Positions 1-6,193 are shown, counted from the stretch's first letter. The stretch: 6,493 nt of DNA from an uncultured Isosphaeraceae bacterium (GCA_937907405.1 CALCIC010000666.1:1-6493), one strand, 5' to 3'. Translations and numbers: made by a program. Notes: generated by a model not told the origin, from the sequence alone.

Positions 1-509
1 AGCCTCGGCGGCGCCACCGGCGGCTCGCCGGGCGCCCCCGCCGGGGGCGCGGCGATCCGCTTGCCGCCGATCTTCTGGAGCAGGTCCATCGTCCGCCGAG
101 CCGCTTCCATCCCCTTCCGCCGCCGGGCCGGGTCGTCGACCGCCCACTCGAAGAAGTCGATCGCGCTCTCCACCTGGATGCCGGCGTCGCGGAACCGTTT
201 GCCCAGATCCGCCAGCGACCCCCCCTCGTCCTTGTACCGGTTCAACTCGTCGAGCCAGGGTTCCATGCCCTGGTAGCCCGCCCTGGCGGCGATGTCGATG
301 ATCTCGACGATCGGCAGCTTCTGCCCCCGGATGGTGCTGGTGTTCAGACCGATCGTGAACGCCCCCGACCGCGCGGCGCCCTCCCCTTTTGCAAGGGCCG
401 CATTCGACGCCCCCGCCAACGCCGCGAAGGCCGCCGCGCCGCAACCGGCCAGCGCCCCCCTCCGATGAACCACCGGCCCCATCCCTCCCCCTTCGCCGTT
501 CCCGCGCAT
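1..509 (-). CDS. Tat-exported sugar phosphate isomerase/epimerase-like TIM-barrel protein (5' part, runs off left edge)
   Basis: This open minus frame has no stop before the window edge; 169 residues are visible. The N-terminus carries a twin-arginine signal: HRRGALAG at residues 15-22, an Ala/Gly-rich hydrophobic stretch, and a signal-peptidase-like AALA-K at about residue 40. The mature part starts FTIGLNTSTIRG, a typical first beta strand of the xylose-isomerase-like TIM barrel (AP endonuclease 2 superfamily). It continues with EIIDIAARAGYQGMEPW, GKRFRDAGIQVESAIDFFEW and a helix before LLQKIGGKRIAAPPAG, matching the start of these barrels. Family members isomerise or epimerise sugars, hydroxypyruvate or inosose using a metal; the substrate cannot be told here because the metal-binding part lies off the edge. 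The start is uncertain: ATG at 509 has GGGGA 7 nt upstream, while an in-frame ATG at 482 follows a purine run and gives a shorter N-region before the RR. It lies 270 bp downstream of plsC, beyond a palindromic repeat, so it probably has its own promoter. Confidence 0.8.
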   Translation of the reverse strand, partial: MRGNGEGGGMGPVVHRRGALAGCGAAAFAALAGASNAALAKGEGAARSGAFTIGLNTSTIRGQKLPIVEIIDIAARAGYQGMEPWLDELNRYKDEGGSLADLGKRFRDAGIQVESAIDFFEWAVDDPARRRKGMEAARRTMDLLQKIGGKRIAAPPAGAPGEPPVAPPR

Positions 510-779
510 GCTTTCGTCCCCAAACCCCGTTCCCCGATCAGGTCGTCAAGGCCGTGCAGAATAACGTCGAACTCTGCAACGTGAAAATTCGGAATATTCC
601 ACCAAGAAGGACGCGGGGGACGCGGAGTAGGGAGAGAGTAGGAACCGGTGAGAAGAGACTCAAGAATTCCTGATTGGTCTCTCTTCACTCCTCCCCTCTT
701 TCTATCCCTTTCCCTCCTCCGCGTCCCCCGCGTCCTCCGTGTTGGAATTCTTCTTCCGACAGGCGGGGCCGATGCGTCC
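510..779. other. Intergenic region plsC / TIM-barrel gene
   Basis: No supported gene lies here. Most of it is the palindromic element at 589-759. Between that element and the TIM-barrel gene is a short dyad, TGCAGA (555-560) and TCTGCA (573-578), with a 12-nt loop. It lies where the minus-strand promoter of the downstream gene would be expected. I found no convincing -35/-10 pair: TATTCT read on the minus strand near 561-566 is only a weak candidate. Confidence 0.5.
589..759. repeat. Large imperfect palindromic element (MITE-like inverted repeat), family A
   Basis: The two ends are inverted copies. TCGGAA at 589-594 matches TTCCGA at 754-759. A block on the left (about 609-627, GGACGCGGGGGACGCGGAG) is exactly complementary to the block at about 717-735, followed by similar purine-rich DNA (AGTAGGGAG against GGAGGGAAA). 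The block itself contains GGACGCGG twice. Nested inside is a second stem: GGTGAGAAGAGAC (646-658) pairs imperfectly with GGTCTCTCTTCACT (675-688) around a GAATTC-containing loop. The arrangement fits a non-coding dispersed repeat, and purine/pyrimidine strand asymmetry is strong in each arm. It lies downstream of plsC and could also end or stabilise that transcript. No T-tract follows the stem, so a simple intrinsic terminator is not supported. Confidence 0.75.
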
Positions 780-1529
780 TCAGTTTGCTCCATTTTCGGT
801 CCAGGCGTCGAGGTCGCCGGCGAGGTCCTGGCGGGCGGTCTCGATGCATTCGCCGATCCGATCCTGGATCAGCGCGGTGATCGCCCTGGCGTCGAGCCCT
901 TCCAGGTCGGCCGGGTGAATCGGTGGGCCGTAGTGGATGCGAATCGGCCTGGGGACCGGCAGCAGCCGACCTCGGGGCCACGATCGGAACGTGCCGGCGA
1001 TGCCGGCCGGGACCACGGGGACTCCCGCTCGACTGACCAGAAGCGCGATTCCCGGCTTGAGCGGAGCGAGCTCGCCGTCGCCGCTGCGGGTTCCTTCGGG
1101 GAAGAGGGTGACGATCCCCCCGGCGCGGAGCCGCTTGAGGGTCTCCTTCATGCCCGACGCCCCCATCCCCTCGCGCTGGATCGGAAACCCGCCCAGCGAT
1201 CGGATGAACGGGCCGAGGACGGGGACGAACAGCGTCGATCTTGCGACGTAGTTGAGCGGGCGCTCGACGCCGAACCCGAGCAAGAAGACGTCGAGGTAGC
1301 TGAGGTGGTTCGAGACCAGCATCACCCCGCCGGACGCCGGAATGTTCCGCCGACCGGTCGCCCGCCAACCGCCGATCGTCGCGGCGACCGTCGCGATCAG
1401 CAATCGGACCGCCCGATACCAGAACAGACCGCCCGCCGATCGGTCGAGTCCGTCCTTTTTCCTGGTGCGAGGCGCTCGCGCCGGAGGGGACGATTCGGGT
1501 TCCGAGACGACGGGCGGATCCACGTCCAC
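780..1529 (-). CDS. plsC: 1-acyl-sn-glycerol-3-phosphate acyltransferase (PlsC/AGPAT family)
   Basis: This is a 249-residue PlsC-type acyltransferase. The family moves an acyl chain from acyl-ACP or acyl-CoA to the sn-2 position of lysophosphatidic acid, giving phosphatidic acid at the inner membrane. All four family motifs are visible in order: the catalytic H-x4-D as NHLSYLD (H75, D80), GGFPIQREG (113-121), the glycerophosphate-binding FPEGTRS (143-149) and VPVVPAGIAGT (170-180). A short hydrophobic segment (about 43-53) before the first motif probably attaches it to the membrane; the first 30 residues are Pro/charge-rich and not conserved. The start is GTG, preceded by GGGAG at 1540-1544 with 10-nt spacing; a second GTG two codons later is possible. 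The position after cmk matches the cmk-plsC order seen in several phyla, which supports both the call and co-transcription. Another lysophospholipid acyltransferase of the same superfamily cannot be excluded. Confidence 0.92.
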   Translation of the reverse strand: MDVDPPVVSEPESSPPARAPRTRKKDGLDRSAGGLFWYRAVRLLIATVAATIGGWRATGRRNIPASGGVMLVSNHLSYLDVFLLGFGVERPLNYVARSTLFVPVLGPFIRSLGGFPIQREGMGASGMKETLKRLRAGGIVTLFPEGTRSGDGELAPLKPGIALLVSRAGVPVVPAGIAGTFRSWPRGRLLPVPRPIRIHYGPPIHPADLEGLDARAITALIQDRIGECIETARQDLAGDLDAWTENGAN

Positions 1530-1554
1530 GATGATTACGCTCCCAGAATGATCG

Positions 1555-1698
1555 CCCCTCTCCCCCCGGGAGAGGGTGGCCGGGACGGCCGGGTGAGGGT
1601 CGCCGGATTTCGGGGTCCGCTTCGCGAGGACGCAGCACCCCGGTCGGCCCGACGACCCTCATCCAGCCTGCGGCCACCTTCTCCCGGGGGGGAGAAGG
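1555..1698. repeat. GC-rich palindromic dispersed-type repeat between cmk and plsC, family B
   Basis: The left arm (1555-1602) and right arm (1653-1698) are inverted copies of about 46-48 bp with a few mismatches and one small indel. Each arm starts with its own small hairpin, CTCTCCCCCCGGGAGAG on the left and CTTCTCCCGGGGGGGAGAAG on the right, followed by GTGGCC and ending in GAGGGTCG or its complement. The spacer of about 50 bp is not strongly structured. The pattern of CTCTCCC..GGGAGAG, GTGGCC and GTGAGGGTC is one I recognise as a common intergenic repeat in GC-rich bacterial genomes. It would be transcribed as part of the cmk-plsC message and form a large stem. It often gives rise to spurious predicted proteins. 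Confidence 0.8.
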
Positions 1699-1783
1699 AT
1701 GCTTGGCGACGCCTTGCGAGGAGACCCAAATCCCGGCCGAACACCACTGGGGAGAAAGGAGGATCGAGGTCCATCGGTTTCCA

Positions 1784-2470
1784 TTATGGGCGCGCGGCGA
1801 CCTTCTGGAACAGGAGGTCGACCACCTCGTCGACGCTGAGCCGGGTGGTGTCGACGACCTCGGCGTCGTCGGCCGGTTTCATGGGGGCGATCGCTCGGGC
1901 GGCGTCCTGGGCGTCGCGCCGGGTTTGATCGGCGAGGACCGTCTCGAAATCGACGACCGCGCCGCTCGATTGCAGCTCGGCGAGGCGGCGCCGCGCCCGG
2001 TGCTCGTCGGCGGCGGTGACGAAGAACTTGCGGTGGGCGTCGGGGAAGACGATCGTCCCCTGATCGCGACCTTCGGTCACGGTGTCGGCCGTGCCGGCGA
2101 ACGCGCGCTGCCAGGCCACGAGCCGACTCCGGACCTCCACGCAGTCGGCGGCGAACCTCGTCGCCTGTGTGACGGCCGCATCGCGGATCGCGCGCGACAC
2201 GTCCTCGCCCCCCAGGAGGACGCGGCCGGGGGGCAATTCGACCCGGAGATCGGCGGTCAGGCGGTCGAGGGCCAGGGCGTCGGCCAGGTCGACGCCGGCC
2301 CGGAGCGCGGCGAGCGCGACCGCTCGGTACATCGCGCCGGTGTCGAGGAACCGCCAGCCCAGCCGATCCGCCAGCAGCCGGGCGACGGTGCTCTTGCCGG
2401 CGCCGGCGGGTCCGTCGATGGTCACCACGCGGAACCCGGCGCGCCGTCCCTCGGCGAACTCAGCGGCCAA
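1784..2470 (-). CDS. cmk: Cytidylate kinase
   Basis: Cmk phosphorylates CMP and dCMP with ATP in the cytoplasm, feeding CTP and dCTP pools for RNA, DNA and phospholipid precursors. The 228-residue length fits the family (about 220-230). In order: P-loop GPAGAGKST (20-28), the NMP-binding DTGAMYRA (43-50), EDVSRAIRD..VTQATRFAA (89-108) followed by VRSRLVAWQR (113-122), the CMP-binding core EGRDQGTIVFPDA (133-145), the arginine-containing lid (ARRRLAEL, 159-166) and RRDAQDAARAIAPMKPA (184-200), then VVDTT near the end. The usual GRD-I/M-GT has Q137 at the variable place. The start is uncertain. TTG at 2470 overlaps the DUF2203 stop by 11 nt and has no clear Shine-Dalgarno sequence, which suggests translational coupling. 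GTG at 2428 or 2425, with GAGGGA upstream, would give the shorter N-terminus seen in many homologues. It belongs to a DUF2203-cmk-plsC transcription unit. Confidence 0.95.
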   Translation of the reverse strand: MAAEFAEGRRAGFRVVTIDGPAGAGKSTVARLLADRLGWRFLDTGAMYRAVALAALRAGVDLADALALDRLTADLRVELPPGRVLLGGEDVSRAIRDAAVTQATRFAADCVEVRSRLVAWQRAFAGTADTVTEGRDQGTIVFPDAHRKFFVTAADEHRARRRLAELQSSGAVVDFETVLADQTRRDAQDAARAIAPMKPADDAEVVDTTRLSVDEVVDLLFQKVAARP

Positions 2471-2915
2471 CGTCGTCGCCGCCCGCGCGGTTCGGGAGCC
2501 GCTTGCGGCCGCTGAAGCCCGCTTCCATCTCGTGCCAGAACGCCACCTGGGGCTCTCCCAGCCGCCAGCACAGGTAGACCTCGCGGTCGTCCATCAGGCT
2601 GGGGAAGTCGCACAGGCCGTCCTCGCTTTTCAGCTCGACCCCCAGCTTCTTCAACTCGTCGATGTACTCGCGAAGCCGGTCCTCCTGAGCCTCGAGTTCC
2701 GAGTGGGTCTGCGAAAGCTCCTCGGAGTACAGGTCGTCGGCGTCGTGCTTCCGTTCGCTCATGACGCGCGACAGTCTCCCCTGCAACTCCTCGACCTGTT
2801 CGTAATGGCGGACGATGTCGCCGACGATCGCCTTAACCAGCGGAAGCGCCCGATTGGCTTCCTCGACGCTGTAATACTTCCTCTTGGGTTCCAGAAGAGG
2901 ATTCGCGGTGGCCAT
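2460..2915 (-). CDS. DUF2203 family protein (unknown function)
   Basis: This 151-residue soluble protein matches the DUF2203 pattern. It begins with YYSVEEANRALPLV (14-27), continues with a long charged helical stretch likely to form a coiled coil (about 28-92, including REYIDELKKLGVELK), and ends with the family signature GLCDFPS (100-106), VYLCWRLGEPQVAFWHEME (113-131) and GFSGRKRL (133-140). The function of the family is unknown. The conserved Cys, Trp and His residues of the LCW and WHE motifs could bind a ligand or metal, but that is a guess. ATG at 2915 is chosen because GAGGA lies at 2923-2927 with 7-nt spacing and because conservation begins just after it. A GTG at 3041 would add 42 residues without family resemblance. 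It is first in the unit with cmk, whose start lies inside its last codons, and it sits about 234 nt downstream of a strong-looking promoter. Confidence 0.9.
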   Translation of the reverse strand: MATANPLLEPKRKYYSVEEANRALPLVKAIVGDIVRHYEQVEELQGRLSRVMSERKHDADDLYSEELSQTHSELEAQEDRLREYIDELKKLGVELKSEDGLCDFPSLMDDREVYLCWRLGEPQVAFWHEMEAGFSGRKRLPNRAGGDDVGR

Positions 2916-2922
2916 GGGTACG

Positions 2923-2927
2923 TCCTC
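2923..2927 (-). promoter_or_regulatory. Ribosome binding site of the DUF2203 gene
   Basis: GAGGA read on the minus strand, 7 nt before ATG 2915. It decides the start against the longer GTG-initiated frame from 3041. Confidence 0.6.
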
Positions 2928-3085
2928 GCAACGGATGAATGATGGCGATGAAGGCGGTGCGGCCGAGGAGTCGCGCGGGACTTCGATTCCGATGCAAAGG
3001 AGTCGGCGCGACGACGCGACGACCTGAACATCGATCACCACCGTCCCGTCGAATTCGTCCCCTCCGGCTCGTCGATCAAGAAGAA

Positions 3086-3106
3086 CTGATGGAATCGTTT
3101 CATCAG
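3086..3106. promoter_or_regulatory. 21-bp dyad in the leader of the DUF2203-cmk-plsC unit
   Basis: CTGATG at 3086-3091 and CATCAG at 3101-3106 are perfect inverted copies. AA/TT continues the symmetry inward after one mismatched position, leaving TCG at the centre. It lies about 45 nt downstream of the predicted transcription start. It could be an operator or a small hairpin in the leader RNA; the sequence alone does not say which. Confidence 0.4.
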
Positions 3107-3142
3107 CACTCCGTCTTCGGTCCCGTCCCGGCGAGCATCCCT

Positions 3143-3165
3143 GTTCTACAAATTCATTATAGAAC
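3143..3165. promoter_or_regulatory. Dyad (candidate operator) overlapping the -10 box
   Basis: GTTCTA (3143-3148) and TAGAAC (3160-3165) are inverted copies with an 11-nt spacer that is itself partly symmetric (AA at 3150-3151 opposite TT at 3157-3158). The dyad covers the -10 box and the predicted start of transcription, the usual place for a repressor to block RNA polymerase. GTTC/GAAC half-sites recall LexA-type boxes, but the spacing does not match the LexA sites I know. Confidence 0.4.
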
Positions 3166-3183
3166 GCCGACCTATCCCAGCAA
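3156..3183 (-). promoter_or_regulatory. Sigma70-like promoter for DUF2203-cmk-plsC
   Basis: On the minus strand a perfect TATAAT (-10, 3161-3156) follows TTGCTG (-35, 3183-3178) with a 16-nt spacer. The -35 matches TTGACA at only the first three bases; the -10 matches fully and stands out in GC-rich DNA. Transcription would start near 3149, giving a leader of about 234 nt. The -35 box lies only 5 bp past the polX stop codon, so the promoter is packed directly against the upstream gene. Confidence 0.55.
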
Positions 3184-3188
3184 GTATC

Positions 3189-4961
3189 CTAGGAACGCGG
3201 ATCTTCGGCGTTTTCGACCCTCGCCCGGTTCCGAAGCCGTTCGAGCCGGCTTTCCACCTCGGACAAGGGCGCGGTGTTGAACAGATCGCCGGCCGCGCAC
3301 CAGGCGCGACGGGCCACGCCGACGCCGTATTCCAGATCCTTCAGCCCGGCGACCGAGTGCGCGTCGGGGTTGACCACGATCGTCACCCCCTTCTTACGAG
3401 CCCGACGGCAATGTGTGGCGTCCAGGTCGAGACGGTACGGGCTGGCGTTGATCTCAATCATCACATCATGCTTCGCGGCGGCGTCGATCACGGCGTCGAG
3501 GTCGACCTCGTACGCCGCGCGCGACAGCAGCAGCCGGCCGGTCGCGTGCCCCAGCATCGTGACGTAAGGGTTCGAGATCGCCTTGACGATCCGCGCGGTC
3601 ATTTCGTCGCGGGGCATCTTGAACCGCGAATGCACGCTGGCCACGACGTAGTCGAAACCGGCCAGCACCTCGTCGGGGAAGTCGAGCGAGCCGTCGGCGA
3701 GGACGTCGCACTCGGTCCCCTTGAACAGCCGGAACCCGGGGCCGAACTTCTTGTTCAATGCGTCGATCGCCTTCCACTGCTCATGCACCCGCTCGATCGA
3801 CAGCCCCCGCGCCATCGCCAGCGACCGCGAGTGGTCGGCGATCCCCAGGTACTCAAGCCCCAGCGCCCGGGCGCCCTCGGCCATCTCTTCGAGGGTCGCC
3901 TCGCCGTCGGACCAGTCGGAGTGGCAGTGGAACGTGCCGGTCAGGTCGGCCGGCTCGACGAGCTTGGGGATCTTCCCCTTCTCGGCCGCGTCGATCTCGC
4001 CCGAATCCTCGCGCAATTCGGGGGGGATGTATTGCAGGTCGAGCGCCTTGAAGACGTCGGCCTCGGAGTCGCAGGCGACCGACTTCGACTCGCCGGCCAG
4101 GGCGTACTCGTTGAGCGACAGCCCCCGCGCCAGCGCCCGCTTCCGAACGGCGATGTTGTGGGCCTTCGACCCGGTGAAGTAATGGAGCGCGAAGGCGAAC
4201 TGGTCGTCCTGGACGCCTCGAACGTCGCACTGGACGAGCTGGCCCGACTTGAAGCCGGGAATCAAGACGCTCGCCTTGGTCGGCCCGTGGCCGAGGATCT
4301 TGGCGACCTGGGGCAAGGCGACGAAGTCGTCGAGCACCGGGCCGGGCTCGCGCGAGCTGAACAGGACGTCGAGGTCGCCGATCGTCTCGGCCCGTCGCCG
4401 CAAGCTGCCGCACGGCTCGGCCCGAATCACCCCGGGATGATCGCGGATCGTCGCCAGGATCGGCCCGACCAGGGCGAGCGCGTGATGCTGGAGGATCCGG
4501 CCGCCGGCGGTCTCGACGAAGCTGATCCCTTCCAGGATGTTGGCCTCGGTCTTGGCGCCGAACCCCTTGAGCCTGGCGATCTTCCCCGCCTCGCCCGCCG
4601 CGCGGAGGTCGGCGAGGCTCTCGATCTTGAGTTCGTCGTGCAGCGCCTTGATCTTCTTGGGGCCGATCCCGGAGATCCGCAACAGGGCCAGCAGCCCCGG
4701 CGGCGTCTCTGCCCGCAGCTTGTCGTAGGCCGGCAGTTGCCCGGTGGTCGCAAGCTGGACGATCTTCGAGTACAACGTCTCGCCGATCCCCTGCACCCCG
4801 GCGAGACTGCCGTCGGCGATCATCTCGGTGAGATCCGCCGGAAGCCCCTTGAGCGTCTGCGCCGCGTTGTGGTACGCGCGGCAGCGGAAGGGGTTCTCCC
4901 CCTGGATCTCCAGGATCGTCCCCATGTCGTCGAGCACCTGAGCGATCCGCGCGGTTTCCAT
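3189..4961 (-). CDS. polX: PolX-type DNA polymerase/3'-5' exonuclease (family X polymerase with PHP domain)
   Basis: This 590-residue protein matches bacterial PolX (about 570-590). PolX fills short gaps in base excision repair and trims 3' ends with its PHP domain. In order: N-terminal 8-kDa-type domain with GENPFRCRAYHNAAQTLKG (21-39), helix-hairpin-helix elements GVQGIGETLYSKI (55-67) and ISGIGPKKIKAL (96-107), palm domain with GSLRRRAETIGDLDVL (catalytic D196, D198) and QCDVRG (third carboxylate D246), and the nucleotide-binding FTGSKAHNIAVRKRAL (262-277). The C-terminal PHP domain keeps all nine expected metal ligands: H345, H347, D352, H377, E417, H444, H472, D533, H535. Both activities therefore look intact. 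ATG 4961 is chosen because AGAGGA lies 7 nt upstream and because METARIAQVLDDMG fits the family start; ATG 4994 adds 11 extra residues. A possible -10, TACAAT on the minus strand at 5049-5044, has no good -35. It probably has its own transcript. Confidence 0.95.
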   Translation of the reverse strand: METARIAQVLDDMGTILEIQGENPFRCRAYHNAAQTLKGLPADLTEMIADGSLAGVQGIGETLYSKIVQLATTGQLPAYDKLRAETPPGLLALLRISGIGPKKIKALHDELKIESLADLRAAGEAGKIARLKGFGAKTEANILEGISFVETAGGRILQHHALALVGPILATIRDHPGVIRAEPCGSLRRRAETIGDLDVLFSSREPGPVLDDFVALPQVAKILGHGPTKASVLIPGFKSGQLVQCDVRGVQDDQFAFALHYFTGSKAHNIAVRKRALARGLSLNEYALAGESKSVACDSEADVFKALDLQYIPPELREDSGEIDAAEKGKIPKLVEPADLTGTFHCHSDWSDGEATLEEMAEGARALGLEYLGIADHSRSLAMARGLSIERVHEQWKAIDALNKKFGPGFRLFKGTECDVLADGSLDFPDEVLAGFDYVVASVHSRFKMPRDEMTARIVKAISNPYVTMLGHATGRLLLSRAAYEVDLDAVIDAAAKHDVMIEINASPYRLDLDATHCRRARKKGVTIVVNPDAHSVAGLKDLEYGVGVARRAWCAAGDLFNTAPLSEVESRLERLRNRARVENAEDPRS

Positions 4962-4968
4962 CGACGTG

Positions 4969-4974
4969 TCCTCT
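4969..4974 (-). promoter_or_regulatory. Ribosome binding site of polX
   Basis: AGAGGA read on the minus strand, 7 nt before ATG 4961. It favours this start over ATG 4994, which lies upstream of it. Confidence 0.6.
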
Positions 4975-5131
4975 CTCGACCCCAATCCGATCATCAGCCC
5001 GAGCCTGTCCGCGACGGAATCGAAACCCGAATCTTATGGCTCTATTGTAACGAGGAAAACCTACGGGAGAGCTCGGTGCCGCGCACCCTCGCCTTCCCTG
5101 AGAAGCGCTGTATTCGACGAGATCCTTGGAT

Positions 5132-5205
5132 GGCTGTGGCGGAGCGTAGCGAGAACATAGATATGGACACCGTGGTCTCTCCATCTATGGCATTCCGCCA
5201 CAGCC
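5132..5205. repeat. Long hairpin / palindromic element between the Tat protein gene and polX, family C
   Basis: The outer arms GGCTGTGGCGGA (5132-5143) and TCCGCCACAGCC (5194-5205) are perfect 12-bp inverted copies. An inner stem is made by CATAGAT (5156-5162) and ATCTATG (5183-5189), continued by TGGA/TCCA and ACC/GGT around a small loop. The left arm has an extra segment, GCGTAGCGAGAA, between outer and inner stems that the right arm lacks, so the element is asymmetric. It lies about 42 bp past the end of the upstream gene. It could shape the 3' end of that transcript, but no T-tract follows on the minus strand, so I prefer a dispersed palindromic repeat. Confidence 0.65.
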
Positions 5206-5246
5206 TCTCAGATTTACCTTCACCCGCCAGAGCGTCTCGTGGATGC

Positions 5247-5888
5247 TCATCGGCTCAGGGCTGAGATCCGGCGATCGAGAGCAAAGGCGAAACGGTCGGC
5301 GTCGTACCCGGGGATGCGGGACTCGACATAGATCTTTGCGACGACGTTGGCGCGTCGGAAGAAGATCCTGCCCGGCATCGTCCACTTGCCGACCTGATTG
5401 CCCACGCAGGCTGCGTCGCCGAGACCACCGGGATGGGCGTCGACCTCTCCCGCCGCAACCCTCGCCTCCAGCGCTCCCCATTGAGCTTCGCAGGTGGACA
5501 CGTCGGCGAACATGAACACATCGACGAAGCAGGACGGCGCGTCGGGTCCGCCCGCGCGGGGCGAGAGGTCGGCCTCGCAGAGCCGCACGATTCGGTGCGA
5601 TCTCAACAGATCGGGCAGGTCCTGCAGCGGCTTACGGTGCACGATCGCCAGGGCGCTCATTTCATGCATCCGCCACTCCGACAAAGGAGCGTCGACCGAC
5701 TCGACGAGCGCGAAATACTTCGCGAGCCAGTCGGGCGCGGGTAGGATCCCCGAGATCAGTTCGCACATCGACCCGCGGTAGATCGGCCGGTCGTCGACTG
5801 GAGAAGCTCCGACCGCGGCGGCGACCGCCGGGCCGAGTAGGGTCAGCCCCAGGAAGTCGCGACGGCTAGGATGATCGATCTCGCTCAT
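5247..5888 (-). CDS. Tat-exported protein of unknown function
   Basis: I do not recognise the family of this 213-residue protein. It starts with a textbook twin-arginine signal: SRRDFLG at 8-14 (consensus SRRxFLK), a hydrophobic core LTLLGPAVAAAV and a likely cleavage near VGA-S (26-29). It should therefore be folded in the cytoplasm and exported. The mature part has no further membrane segment and no recognised catalytic motif. It has five cysteines (C42, C104, C120, C133, C161). The C-terminal stretch GGLGDAACVG (154-163), then FFRRANVVAKIYVESR (176-191) and ALDRRI resembles the 'GD.A....RKGN.VV.I' pattern of small exported ligand-sensing or lipoprotein domains, a weak similarity only. ATG 5888 has AAGGAG 10 nt upstream (5899-5904). 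The gene is isolated: a repeat-rich 600 bp lies before it, and a hairpin and 285 bp separate it from polX. Confidence 0.8.
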   Translation of the reverse strand: MSEIDHPSRRDFLGLTLLGPAVAAAVGASPVDDRPIYRGSMCELISGILPAPDWLAKYFALVESVDAPLSEWRMHEMSALAIVHRKPLQDLPDLLRSHRIVRLCEADLSPRAGGPDAPSCFVDVFMFADVSTCEAQWGALEARVAAGEVDAHPGGLGDAACVGNQVGKWTMPGRIFFRRANVVAKIYVESRIPGYDADRFAFALDRRISALSR

Positions 5889-6129
5889 GCTATTCGGACT
5901 CCTTCGTCAGCCGCTGTGTAAGTCGTGGTATTAGACACTGAAGACGCGCACTGGGGCGTCAGGTTCGCAAGCCATCGAAACCCGACCGGCCGACCCGAGC
6001 CATTTTCTCGACCCGCCCTGGACCTTCGGCGCCTTAAGGCGATCGGCTGGTGGAATTCCACCCATGGCATAGAGCGGTTGACACATGAGTCGATGATCGA
6101 AGTTCGACGCGGTATCGGTTTCCCCTTTT

Positions 6130-6193
6130 GGAGTGCGGGAGCTTGCTCCCGCATGGGCCGCGTGTTCCGCGCGGCGGCAAGCCGCCGCACTCC
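6130..6193. repeat. Double-hairpin inverted repeat, family D
   Basis: Two 23-nt arms (6130-6152 and 6171-6193) are inverted copies starting GGAGTGCGG and ending CCGCACTCC, with an 18-nt spacer. Each arm is also a hairpin: GCGGGAGCTTGCTCCCGC on the left and GCGGCGGCAAGCCGCCGC on the right. The arms differ at four positions, and these form two base pairs inside the hairpin. G-C is replaced by C-G and A-T by G-C, so both hairpins stay perfectly paired. The DNA can fold as two side-by-side hairpins or as one long stem, typical of a REP/BIME-like mobile palindromic unit. Confidence 0.8.

Noticed and set aside
1535..1774. 79-codon minus-strand frame between cmk and plsC
   Set aside because: It is translated straight from the family B repeat (SPPGEGG, PSPGGRG); such predictions recur wherever the repeat occurs.
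1756..1788. AAAGGAGG-like site followed by ATG on the plus strand
   Set aside because: The frame after it is antisense to cmk and has no coding features.
648..2515. Plus-strand frames of 250-430 codons opposite plsC and cmk
   Set aside because: Antisense shadows with low-complexity composition; they also run through two palindromic repeats.
2916..3041. N-terminal extension of the DUF2203 protein from GTG 3041
   Set aside because: The extra 42 residues do not look like the family, and a good ribosome binding site lies before ATG 2915.
3357..5264. Very long open frame on the plus strand opposite polX (635 codons)
   Set aside because: It is the antisense image of polX in GC-rich DNA. The protein is Arg/Gly/Asp-rich without any motif, while the minus strand encodes a complete polymerase.
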